From Wenzhouxiangella sp. (GTDB lineage: Bacteria; Pseudomonadota; Gammaproteobacteria; Xanthomonadales; Wenzhouxiangellaceae): 5,439 bases of DNA. Shown piece after piece: positions 1-5,439 of this stretch. Made by a program: the position numbers and the translations under genes. The first letter of the stretch is position 1; every line of letters begins with the position of its first letter. The notes beneath the pieces are model-generated. The model ran no database searches. It was not told where the DNA came from and saw nothing but the letters and a program-made list of their open reading frames with translations. The stretch covers positions 1 to 5,439 of the forward strand of contig SKZJ01000301.1 in assembly GCA_007127425.1 (NCBI GenBank), given 5' to 3'.

Positions 1-314
1 CTTACTTCGCCACGAATACGGTTCCGGACCTTGGTGAGGAACTTGCGCAGGGCCGACTGGTAGCGCAGACCGTTTGCACCGCCTGCCACGGTGCGGCAAT
101 GGACGGGATCGGCGAACCGGCAGGGGATATCCAGGGTGCGCTCGAATATGACGATGCCCAGTTCGTACGTCTTCTCCGCGACGGCGTAGACCGAGACGAC
201 AAGCTGATCGAGACCGAATGGGGACTGGACCACACGCCTGCCGTACTGACCGACAGTGAGATTGCCGCAGCCATTGCCTATACCAGGGCGTTGGCGAGAT
301 TCCGCAAACAATAG
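1..314 (+). CDS. c-type cytochrome, C-terminal part (5' end outside window)
   Basis: The reading frame is open from base 3 to a TAG stop at 312-314, so this is the last 103 residues of a longer protein. A Met codon at base 99 is internal, because the heme motif lies upstream of it. The heme-binding motif is Cys-Thr-Ala-Cys-His, encoded at about 78-92, in the context QTVCTACHGAA. It is followed by helices typical of a class I cytochrome c fold, ending in TDSEIAAAIAYTRAL, the usual C-terminal helix. Heme would be attached covalently in the periplasm and serve electron transfer. The fragment resembles the second heme domain of the cytochrome at 1181-2053 (RGRYLAETVCRECHG against QGRLVAQTVCTACHG), so the two are probably paralogues. 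Oddly, no Met occurs where the sixth heme ligand normally lies. The only Met is four residues after the heme His. A His (GLDHT) may take that role. Redox partner and pathway are unknown. Confidence 0.85.
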   Translation, partial: YFATNTVPDLGEELAQGRLVAQTVCTACHGAAMDGIGEPAGDIQGALEYDDAQFVRLLRDGVDRDDKLIETEWGLDHTPAVLTDSEIAAAIAYTRALARFRKQ

Positions 315-422
315 CCGGCAAACTCTGAATAGCCGGGCGGGGGCTCGCCGCCTGAGCGAGGAGGAGGTTGCCCGATACCATGGCGAGCAATCAGATGACT
401 AGCCGCTTGATGCTATGGGAAC

Positions 423-947
423 ATGACTGACTCAGCTGGAATCAACCAACCGGCTCCTCCAGAGCCACGCGCAGCACCCACCGATCCGGGCAAGCGCCTG
501 CTGATGTGGGGCCTGCCAATCGGGCTGGCGGGTAACGCCCTGCATGCCACAATGCTGCCGGCGACCGAGCCGAGCATCGGCCGAGACCTGGTCTACGCAC
601 TTGGTGTAGTGCCGCTGGCAATGTCGTACGTTGCGGCATTCTCTTTGCTGTGGATGTACCCCAGGGCGCGCAAGGTGCTTGGAATTTTTGTGCCCGCCGG
701 CAGGGCGGCCCTCACCGTCTATCTGTCACAGTCGCTGATTTGCATCGCACTGTTCTACGGGATCGGTCTGGGGTTCGGCGGCCAGGTTGGTCCGACGCTG
801 TTTGTTCCAATTGCCATCGCGATATTCGCCGCACAAGTCCTGATGAGCATCGTGTGGCTGAAGCATTTCCGTTTCGGCCCGGTTGAATGGCTGTGGAGGT
901 CACTCACCTACGGACGACGTCAGCCGCTGGCGAGAGCCAATGCGTGA
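423..947 (+). CDS. DUF418 (YeiB-like) membrane protein, N-terminally truncated
   Basis: The 174-residue product matches the C-terminal portion of DUF418 proteins. Recognisable features are GKRLLMWGLPIGLAGN near residues 23-38, GRAALTVYLSQSLI at 93-106, and the very typical tail FGPVEWLWRSLTYGRRQPL at 151-169. About four hydrophobic membrane segments are visible, near residues 27-45, 57-79, 95-118 and 125-147. Complete family members are roughly 400 residues with about twice as many membrane segments, so the N-terminal half is missing. Residues 1-22 are Pro/Ala-rich and unlike the family. The start is the first ATG after an in-frame stop at 396-398; only a weak GGGA precedes it. No upstream frame continues the protein, so a simple frameshift does not explain the loss. 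DUF418 proteins are inner-membrane proteins of uncertain function, sometimes proposed to be transporters. This copy may be a decaying remnant or an independently folding piece. Confidence 0.75.
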   Translation: MTDSAGINQPAPPEPRAAPTDPGKRLLMWGLPIGLAGNALHATMLPATEPSIGRDLVYALGVVPLAMSYVAAFSLLWMYPRARKVLGIFVPAGRAALTVYLSQSLICIALFYGIGLGFGGQVGPTLFVPIAIAIFAAQVLMSIVWLKHFRFGPVEWLWRSLTYGRRQPLARANA

Positions 948-1180
948 AGAGACGCAATCTTCCGATTCTGGCGAGCCCGATGGCGACTACAGCAACTGTC
1001 TCTTACAGGTGATTACGGCCTGTGCTTGATCACGGGATCAGACTTTCTAAAGTAAGTCACATGCGTGGCGCAGAACCGGGCTATTTAACGCATGATCAGT
1101 CAGGTGGCGACCAATACGGTCGAAGGTTCCGTAGTCGCTGATGATCCGTAACCCCGTATTCGGGCGAGGAAGGCAGGCTT
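948..1180. other. intergenic region before the diheme cytochrome gene
   Basis: This 233-base gap separates the DUF418 gene from the diheme cytochrome gene and contains no convincing ORF. It holds two small inverted repeats: ACAGG/CCTGT at 1005-1009 and 1019-1023, and TGATC/GATCA at 1027-1031 and 1036-1040. Neither is followed by a T-run, so neither is a clear intrinsic terminator. A weak sigma-70-like pair, TTGATC (1026-1031) and TAAAGT (1048-1053) with a 16-base spacer, could drive the cytochrome gene, with the second palindrome overlapping its -35. This is a suggestion only, since both hexamers match consensus at four of six positions. Confidence 0.3.
1167..1173 (+). promoter_or_regulatory. 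ribosome binding site of the diheme cytochrome gene
   Basis: AGGAAGG lies 7 bases before the ATG at 1181. This is good Shine-Dalgarno spacing and fixes the start, which also places a membrane anchor directly at the N-terminus. Confidence 0.6.
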
Positions 1181-2053
1181 ATGACGGTCAGGCGCATTTT
1201 GAAGTGGTCGGGATGGACATTGCTCGGACTGTTGAGCCTTGTGCTGCTCGGCACGCTTTCCATCCATATCACCATGGGTCGCGACCTCGCCGCGACTTTT
1301 GCTGTCGATGGCGAGTTGATTGCAGTTCCATCCGACGCCGCCAGTATCGAAGAAGGTCGGCGACAGGCACAGTTGCGCGGCTGTTTTCAGGGTTGTCATG
1401 GTCGGGCGGCCGAGGGTGCCGTGATGCTCCGCCTGTTCGACGGCACACGCGTGGTGGCGCCGAATCTGGGGCATATCGCCTCCCGATATTCCGTGGAAGA
1501 ACTGGAACGCGCCATTCGCCGCGGGGTCAGGCCCGACGGTACCAGTGTGCTGCGCATCATGCCCTCCGAGATGCTGTCGACGCTCAGCGACGAGGATCTC
1601 GGAATGATCATCGCCTGGCTGCGCACCCAGCCCGATGACAGCGATGAGCTGCCCGATTCCCGATACGGGCCCGTCGCGCGAATCCTGGGCTTCGTTTTCA
1701 AGCACCAGTTCGGGGCCGTGCTTGCGGCCGAAGCGATCGCGCAAGAACAGCTTGCCCCGCACGGGATGAGCGCAAGCAGATCCCGCGGGCGCTACCTGGC
1801 CGAAACTGTTTGCAGGGAATGTCACGGCAACGATCTGCACGGCGCCCCGGACAGTTCCTCGCCCAGCTTGTCCATCGTCACGGCCTATTCCCACGACGAC
1901 TTCGACATCCTGATGCGCGAGGGCGTTGCCATGGGCGGTCGCGAACTGGGCTTGATGGCAGCCGTTTCGCGATCGCGTTTCGCCCACTTCACCGAAGACG
2001 AAATCAGCGCCTTGTATGCCTATCTCAACTCGGTGGATTCCTGGTTTGATTAA
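1181..2053 (+). CDS. membrane-anchored diheme cytochrome c with a CX3CH first heme site
   Basis: The 290-residue protein starts with a short basic segment (MTVRRILK) and a hydrophobic helix at about residues 10-30, with no obvious cleavage site. It is therefore probably an inner-membrane anchor with a periplasmic body. Two cytochrome c domains follow. In the first, residues 68-73 read CFQGCH, a CX3CH heme site instead of CXXCH, with Met127 or Met131 (RIMPSEM) as possible sixth ligand. In the second, residues 211-215 read CRECH, with Met259 (RELGLM) as likely ligand and a typical closing helix, FTEDEISALYAYL. Such diheme cytochromes pass electrons between periplasmic dehydrogenases or the quinone pool and terminal acceptors; the partner is not shown here. 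The gene has its own good ribosome binding site after a 233-base gap. It converges on the kinase gene, with its stop codon inside a 13-base repeat. The nearby truncated cytochrome at 1-314 is probably a paralogue of its second domain. Confidence 0.85.
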   Translation: MTVRRILKWSGWTLLGLLSLVLLGTLSIHITMGRDLAATFAVDGELIAVPSDAASIEEGRRQAQLRGCFQGCHGRAAEGAVMLRLFDGTRVVAPNLGHIASRYSVEELERAIRRGVRPDGTSVLRIMPSEMLSTLSDEDLGMIIAWLRTQPDDSDELPDSRYGPVARILGFVFKHQFGAVLAAEAIAQEQLAPHGMSASRSRGRYLAETVCRECHGNDLHGAPDSSSPSLSIVTAYSHDDFDILMREGVAMGGRELGLMAAVSRSRFAHFTEDEISALYAYLNSVDSWFD

Positions 2054-2063
2054 ACCCGGCTTA
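2051..2063 (+). repeat. 13-base repeat, copy 1 (TAAACCCGGCTTA), with cytochrome stop codon
   Basis: This copy is identical to the one at 2126-2138. It is an imperfect palindrome in which 10 of 12 non-central positions can pair with the reverse complement (TAA-CC / GG-TTA). Its first three bases are the TAA stop of the diheme cytochrome gene. Function is unknown. Confidence 0.75.
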
Positions 2064-2125
2064 TCCATGACCCAGTCTACTGCGACAGCGCCAGGCCCCG
2101 CACCTGCGACGTTTCACTCGGTCGC

Positions 2126-2138
2126 TAAACCCGGCTTA
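2126..2138 (+). repeat. 13-base repeat, copy 2 (TAAACCCGGCTTA), with kinase stop codon
   Basis: This is the second exact copy, 75 bases after the first. Its last three bases, read on the minus strand, are the TAA stop of the kinase gene. Being near-palindromic, the two copies could also pair with each other in RNA (about 10 of 13 pairs, 62-base loop), in transcripts from either side. No classic terminator with a T-run was seen between the convergent genes. Confidence 0.75.
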
Positions 2139-4622
2139 CTCCAGTTCAGCGCTGGCCATGCGCACTTTCTCCAACAGAGCCTTGAACCGAGGTTCATCTC
2201 GAAGTCCGTCCAGGAACCAGTCGTGTTCGGCCAGGTACGGGTAGTTGAGCATGCCCAGTTCCACCTCGCGTTCGAGCCATTCCAGTGCCTGTTCGTTATC
2301 GCCGGCCAAGGCGTAGCAGTGGGCGAGTTCACGTGCGAACATCTCGATGTTCCGGGCGGCAGCCCGAAAGGTCGGAGTGATCGCACGTAGCGCTTCGTCC
2401 GCATTGCCCCGCAATGCATGGGCCATCGAGCCGGCAAAGGAGGTGAAGGCGGATTCCGGCAGGCGAGTGGCGGCCTCGAACGCGGCGACCGCCTCTTCGA
2501 TTCGGTGATCGTAGGCCAATGCCCAGGCAAAGAACACCGCGGCGAAGGGGCTGTCGGGGTCCATCTCCATTTGCCGACGATACGGCCCAATCGCCTCAGC
2601 AAAACGGCCCTCCAGGATGGGCACAAGGCCCTGAATGCCCTGCGTCAGGGGCGTGAGGGGGTCCAGCTCCAAGGCGCGCTCCAACAGCTCGGTGGCCTCT
2701 TCGTTGCGGCCCGCGTGCGCATGAATGTATCCAAGCAGAATAAGCGTGTCCGGCTCATCCGGGGCCAGAACCCGTGAACGTTCGCCGGCATGCATTGCCG
2801 CTGGCAGATTGCCCCTGTTAAGGGCGGCCCATGATTTGAGCCAGTGGCCGCGGGCCGACTCCGGATTGATGGCAAAGACTTGCTCGGCGACCTCTTCGAC
2901 CTGGCTCACGCTGACATCCGGATCGGAGCCGGTTTCGATATACATCGCGAGGATGTGCCCGAGCGTGCTGTAAAGCAGCTCGTTGTCGCCCACGATTTCC
3001 AGCGCCGTTTCAATGTAGCGCTTCGCTCGCGCCAGACCCTCGCTGGAAAAGCGCCAGGCTTCGTAACGCGCCCGAAGGTAAGATTCGTACGCTCGGAGAT
3101 CATCGATCGGACGGCTCGACAGGGCCTCAGCCTCGCCCGGGGAGAGGCGCACACGCAGGGCCCCTACGATTGCTTCTGCGACCTGTTCCTGGATTTCGAA
3201 GACCTCTTTGATCGTGCCTTCAAACTTGCCGGCCCAGAGTTGATCGTCGGTATGCGCATCGACGAGTTGTGCGGTGATGCGAAGCGAACTTCCGGCCTTG
3301 CGCACGCCACCTTCGAGCACATAGCGCACACCGACTTGGCGCGCGATCTCGCGCACGTCCTGGTTGCTGCCCTTGAGCCTCATGGCAGACGTACGTGAGA
3401 TAACGTGCAGTGACTGCAACCGAGACAGGTCCGCGATCACCTCTTCGGTCAGACCGTCGCTGAAATATTCGTTGTCCGGGTCTGCGCTGATGTTGACAAA
3501 AGGGAGCACGACAATGGACGGCTGTATTTCCACTTCGCCACCGGCCAGATCACCACGGCTGATCGCATCAAGATCCACCAGCAAGGCTGCGGCAGCGGAA
3601 TAACGTCGGTCGCGGGCCTTGGCCAGGCAGCGGTGCACCACCTGCGCGAGCACAGGCGGGATGTCCGGCCGAAGTGATTCGACAGGCGCTGGCTCATCGT
3701 TGCGAATGCCGTAGATCACCGCATCCTCCACGTCACCTGAGAACGGATGGTCGCCAGTGAGCATCTCGTATAGCAGCACGCCGGTCGACCACAGGTCGGT
3801 CCGCTGATCCACGTCTTCGCCAAGGGTTTGCTCGGGACTCATGTAGGCCACGGTGCCGACCCGGGTGTCCGTGCGGGTCAACACGGAATAGTTACTCCGA
3901 GCCACGCCAAAATCCAGGATCTTGACCTGGCCGCGATCGGTCACCATCACGTTGGCCGGCTTGATATCGCGATGGACAATATCGGCCTCGTGCGCCGTTG
4001 CCAGGCCATCGACTAGTTGCACGGCATAGTCAAGGACTTCCCCGACCGGCAATCGACCGCGGGCGATCTTGTCTTTGAGCGTCTCGCCCTGGTAATAAGC
4101 CATGGCGATAAATAGCTGCTCATTCCCGGCATCCCTGCCTTCGGAGTCCGTCGCACCGATCTCGTGGACGACGGCAATATTTGAATGGTCGAGCGCCGAA
4201 GCAGCCCTTGCTTCGCTGGTCAGGGCCGCACGTGCCCCGGGATTTGCCGTCAAGTGACCAGGCAAAAACTTCAGTGCCACCAATCGATCCAGTGACTCAT
4301 CCCGGGCTTTGTAGACCATACCCATCCCGCCACGGCCGACCGGCTCGATGATCGAGTAGCGGCCCACGGTCCGTCCGGCAAGCATGGCCCCGCCCTCATC
4401 GTTGCCGAATGCGGACCCGAGGATTTCCGCTCCCAAATCGTCAAGAAAATTCGGCGCGGCAGCGTGGGAAGCAAGCAGGGAGGTCAGTTCCGAGCGAAGC
4501 TCGTCGTCATTGGCACAGGTGCGTTCGACGTATGCCGCCCGCTCGTCGGGCGGAAGCGCGATGGCGCCTTCGAACAACTCGCCGAGCCGTTCCTGCCTGG
4601 GGTGGTCTGCCGCATCATTCAT
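2136..4622 (-). CDS. Hanks-type Ser/Thr protein kinase with TolB/FlgO-like and TPR domains
   Basis: The 828-residue protein has four parts. (1) A short helical leader at 1-80 is common in this kinase group. (2) A complete kinase domain spans about 88-350: glycine loop GRGGMG (96-101), ATP-binding Lys118 (VALKF), probable helix-C Glu137, catalytic loop HRDIKPAN (217-224) with Asp219, metal-binding DFG (237-239), SPEQ (262-265) and Asp276 in DLWSTG. All key residues are present, so it should be active, and it is an RD-type kinase. (3) A TolB/FlgO-like domain spans about 369-495 ([10 protein letters not shown]...[14 protein letters not shown]). (4) At least five TPR-like repeats lie at about 585-790, a protein-interaction surface. 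No transmembrane helix is visible, so it is probably cytoplasmic. Its ATG overlaps the upstream sigma gene by 8 bases, and GGAAG lies 6 bases before the start. The likely substrate is that sigma factor, as in the Vibrio EcfP/PknT pair. The signal sensed is unknown. Confidence 0.93.
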   Translation of the reverse strand: MNDAADHPRQERLGELFEGAIALPPDERAAYVERTCANDDELRSELTSLLASHAAAPNFLDDLGAEILGSAFGNDEGGAMLAGRTVGRYSIIEPVGRGGMGMVYKARDESLDRLVALKFLPGHLTANPGARAALTSEARAASALDHSNIAVVHEIGATDSEGRDAGNEQLFIAMAYYQGETLKDKIARGRLPVGEVLDYAVQLVDGLATAHEADIVHRDIKPANVMVTDRGQVKILDFGVARSNYSVLTRTDTRVGTVAYMSPEQTLGEDVDQRTDLWSTGVLLYEMLTGDHPFSGDVEDAVIYGIRNDEPAPVESLRPDIPPVLAQVVHRCLAKARDRRYSAAAALLVDLDAISRGDLAGGEVEIQPSIVVLPFVNISADPDNEYFSDGLTEEVIADLSRLQSLHVISRTSAMRLKGSNQDVREIARQVGVRYVLEGGVRKAGSSLRITAQLVDAHTDDQLWAGKFEGTIKEVFEIQEQVAEAIVGALRVRLSPGEAEALSSRPIDDLRAYESYLRARYEAWRFSSEGLARAKRYIETALEIVGDNELLYSTLGHILAMYIETGSDPDVSVSQVEEVAEQVFAINPESARGHWLKSWAALNRGNLPAAMHAGERSRVLAPDEPDTLILLGYIHAHAGRNEEATELLERALELDPLTPLTQGIQGLVPILEGRFAEAIGPYRRQMEMDPDSPFAAVFFAWALAYDHRIEEAVAAFEAATRLPESAFTSFAGSMAHALRGNADEALRAITPTFRAAARNIEMFARELAHCYALAGDNEQALEWLEREVELGMLNYPYLAEHDWFLDGLRDEPRFKALLEKVRMASAELE
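4615..4622 (-). other. ATGAATGA overlap of sigma stop and kinase start
   Basis: On the minus strand the kinase ATG (4622-4620) precedes the sigma TGA stop (4617-4615), in a different frame. An 8-base overlap of this kind normally means ribosomes terminating on the sigma gene restart on the kinase gene. That would keep the two products in a fixed ratio, which fits a modifying enzyme and its substrate. Confidence 0.85.
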
Positions 4623-5214
4623 CGGCGGCTTCCATCTCGCGGTGCAGCCAGGCTTGGGCCATCGCCCAATCCCGCTTCACGGTTCTCGTGGATGCTCCGG
4701 TCGCCGTTGCCGTTTCTTCTACCGTCAGGCCACCAAAAAACCGGCATTCGACCACCCTGGCTTGCCGCGGATCGATGCGTTCCAGGCGTTGAAGTGCTGC
4801 GTCAAGCGCAACGAGGTTGTCTGAATGGGCTTCAGAGAACTGGGCCGGGTCCGGAAGCGTCCAGAGTTCGTCCAAGGGGAGTGGTTGTAGCGGACCGCCC
4901 CGCTTGAGCGCCCCGTGATCCCGGGCGTAGTTGCACAGAATCTGCCGCATCGCCCTGGCGCCCAGAGCGCGAAAGTGAGCCTGGCTGTCTACCTGGATTC
5001 GAGTTTTTCCAACGAGTTTGAGATAAGCCTCGTGGACCAGCACCGTGGTGTTGAGCGTATGGTTGCCGCGCCAGCGCCGCCGGTGGCGGTCAGCCAGCTC
5101 CTTCAACTCATCGTAAAGAATGGTGAAAAGCTGGTCGACCGCCTGGCCATCGCCGCTGCCCATCTGATCAAGCAACCGCGCAATAGTCTCCTGAGTCTGG
5201 TCGGTTCCTGACAT
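4615..5214 (-). CDS. ECF-type sigma factor, TIGR02999/ECF43-like, partner of the adjacent kinase
   Basis: The 199-residue protein has a sigma region 2 and a region 4 joined by a short linker. Region 2 carries [15 protein letters not shown] at about residues 55-69, followed by a -10-recognition helix ([13 protein letters not shown]). Region 4, at about 140-194, has the helix-turn-helix [22 protein letters not shown]. The [11 protein letters not shown] signature is characteristic of TIGR02999 sigma factors, which are often encoded beside Ser/Thr kinases. Ordinary ECF sigmas carry an acidic DAED-type patch just before LVQE. Here it is Asn55-Thr56-Thr57-Val58, which suggests that threonine phosphorylation supplies the negative charge needed to bind core RNA polymerase. 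The ATG at 5214 was preferred over an in-frame GTG at 5274. It gives the usual family length, has GGTGA just upstream, and the GTG would lie upstream of the proposed transcription start. The stop overlaps the kinase start (ATGAATGA). No anti-sigma gene is present. Confidence 0.92.
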   Translation of the reverse strand: MSGTDQTQETIARLLDQMGSGDGQAVDQLFTILYDELKELADRHRRRWRGNHTLNTTVLVHEAYLKLVGKTRIQVDSQAHFRALGARAMRQILCNYARDHGALKRGGPLQPLPLDELWTLPDPAQFSEAHSDNLVALDAALQRLERIDPRQARVVECRFFGGLTVEETATATGASTRTVKRDWAMAQAWLHREMEAADE

Positions 5215-5262
5215 CACTTCACCCGCCCGGCCGGCACCCCTATGTCCCTGCCCTTGCCGGAA

Positions 5263-5291
5263 AGCATAAGCCACCCATTAGGCCACTTCAA
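5263..5291 (-). promoter_or_regulatory. candidate sigma-70-type promoter of the sigma-kinase operon
   Basis: Read on the minus strand, TTGAAG (5291-5286) and TATGCT (5268-5263) are separated by exactly 17 bases. Each matches the housekeeping consensus at four of six positions. Transcription would begin near 5256, about 40 bases before the ATG at 5214. This supports that ATG over the earlier GTG at 5274, which overlaps the promoter. If correct, the operon is made constitutively and activity is controlled after translation. Confidence 0.4.
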
Positions 5292-5313
5292 ATGTCCGGA
5301 AAAAATGTTGGCC
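5281..5313. repeat. inverted repeat GGCCA/TGGCC over the operon -35 region
   Basis: GGCCA at 5281-5285 and its reverse complement TGGCC at 5309-5313 flank 23 bases that include the proposed -35 of the sigma-kinase operon. The arms are short, so chance is possible. It could be a regulator site. Confidence 0.2.
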
Positions 5314-5317
5314 CCAT

Positions 5318-5347
5318 TTCACTGCAGTCCGGGTAATAACCGGTGAA
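5318..5347. repeat. nested inverted repeat in the divergent control region
   Basis: Outer arms are TTCAC (5318-5322) and GTGAA (5343-5347). Inside lie the palindrome ACTGCAGT (5321-5328) and a CCGG/CCGG pair (5329-5332 and 5340-5343) around GTAATAA. A weak plus-strand promoter-like pair, TTGGCC (5308-5313) and GGTAAT (5332-5337) with an 18-base spacer, overlaps it. The position between two divergent genes suggests an operator or a promoter element for the gene at 5416, but nothing identifies the binding protein. Confidence 0.3.
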
Positions 5348-5405
5348 GGCGTCATTTCGATCCGAATGCGCCCGTTTACTTACAACACGCCGGCACCAAC
5401 GGCAC

Positions 5406-5410
5406 GGAGG
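5406..5410 (+). promoter_or_regulatory. strong ribosome binding site for the gene starting at 5416
   Basis: GGAGG lies 5 bases upstream of the ATG at 5416, near-optimal for initiation there. A second in-frame ATG at 5422 would be 11 bases away and is less likely. Confidence 0.7.
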
Positions 5411-5415
5411 ACCAA

Positions 5416-5439
5416 ATGAATATGCGTAACTTTCTTTCC
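5416..5439 (+). CDS. start of a divergent gene, cut by the window edge
   Basis: Only eight codons are visible (MNMRNFLS). They follow a strong ribosome binding site and stay open to the window end. A positively charged residue followed by hydrophobic residues is compatible with the beginning of a signal peptide, but too little is present to say so firmly. The gene runs divergently from the sigma-kinase operon and shares its roughly 200-base control region. It is therefore a natural candidate for regulation by that sigma factor. The product cannot be recognised. Confidence 0.6.

Noticed and set aside
1026..1041. FNR/ANR-like box TTGAT...ATCAG upstream of the diheme cytochrome gene
   Set aside because: The half-sites resemble FNR, and anaerobic control of a cytochrome would make sense. 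However, the spacer is 6 bases instead of the required 4 and the right arm ends in G, so it does not fit the FNR or CRP pattern.
1100..2068. Long minus-strand open frame of 322 codons opposite the diheme cytochrome gene
   Set aside because: It lies antisense to a gene with clear heme motifs, shows no recognisable domain, and its composition (His/Gly/Gln-rich) is what reverse reading of a GC-rich gene gives.
2064..2125. Intrinsic terminator between the convergent genes
   Set aside because: Only a 4-base stem (CAGG/CCTG at 2092-2095 and 2103-2106) without a T-run is present, too weak to call.
2051..2138. The 13-base direct repeats as a target-site duplication around a small mobile element
   Set aside because: The 62 bases between them have no terminal inverted repeats and no coding capacity, so an inserted element is not supported.
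2844..3398. Plus-strand open frame of 184 codons inside the kinase gene
   Set aside because: It is fully antisense to the TolB-like and TPR coding part of the kinase, with no domain or convincing ribosome binding site. Other frames within 2114-4907 are shadows in the same way.
5215..5274. GTG start at 5274 adding 20 residues to the sigma factor
   Set aside because: The added residues (AYAFRQGQGHRGAGRAGEV) are unlike the family, the start overlaps the proposed promoter, and the ATG at 5214 gives the usual family length.

Overview
The window is GC-rich, gene-dense bacterial DNA. Four features suggest a heterotrophic gammaproteobacterium of the Xanthomonadales/Wenzhouxiangella type: membrane-anchored c-type cytochromes, a DUF418 membrane protein, and a TIGR02999/ECF43-type sigma factor coupled to a Hanks-type Ser/Thr kinase. 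This placement is inferred from family content and style, not from any marker gene.

Left half (1-2053, plus strand). The window opens inside a c-type cytochrome gene, of which only the last 103 residues are present, with one CXXCH heme site. Next, after 108 bases, comes a 174-residue gene (423-947). It corresponds only to the C-terminal part of a DUF418 (YeiB-like) membrane protein, so it looks N-terminally truncated. After a 233-base gap comes a complete membrane-anchored diheme cytochrome c (1181-2053). Its first heme site is the unusual CX3CH form and its second is a normal CXXCH. The truncated cytochrome and the second domain of the complete one look like paralogues.

Middle junction (2051-2138). 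The complete cytochrome gene and the kinase gene converge here. An identical 13-base sequence occurs twice, 75 bases apart, and each copy contains the stop codon of one of the two convergent genes.

Right half (2136-5214, minus strand). A two-gene operon encodes an ECF sigma factor and then a soluble 828-residue protein with an N-terminal Ser/Thr kinase domain, a central TolB/FlgO-like domain and C-terminal TPR repeats. The two reading frames overlap by 8 bases (ATGAATGA), which implies translational coupling. The sigma factor lacks the acidic patch normally found in sigma region 2.2 and has Asn-Thr-Thr-Val there. In the related EcfP/PknT pair of Vibrio parahaemolyticus, the partner kinase activates such a sigma factor by threonine phosphorylation. 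The inferred circuit is: an unknown signal is sensed by the TolB-like/TPR part, the kinase is activated, the sigma factor is phosphorylated, and RNA polymerase is redirected. No anti-sigma gene is visible in the window.

Right edge (5215-5439). A roughly 200-base divergent control region holds a plausible sigma-70-type promoter for the sigma-kinase operon and inverted repeats. It ends with the start of a new plus-strand gene (5416 onward) behind a strong ribosome binding site. That gene is cut off after 8 codons and is a candidate target of the sigma factor. No RNA genes, insertion sequences or CRISPR arrays were seen.
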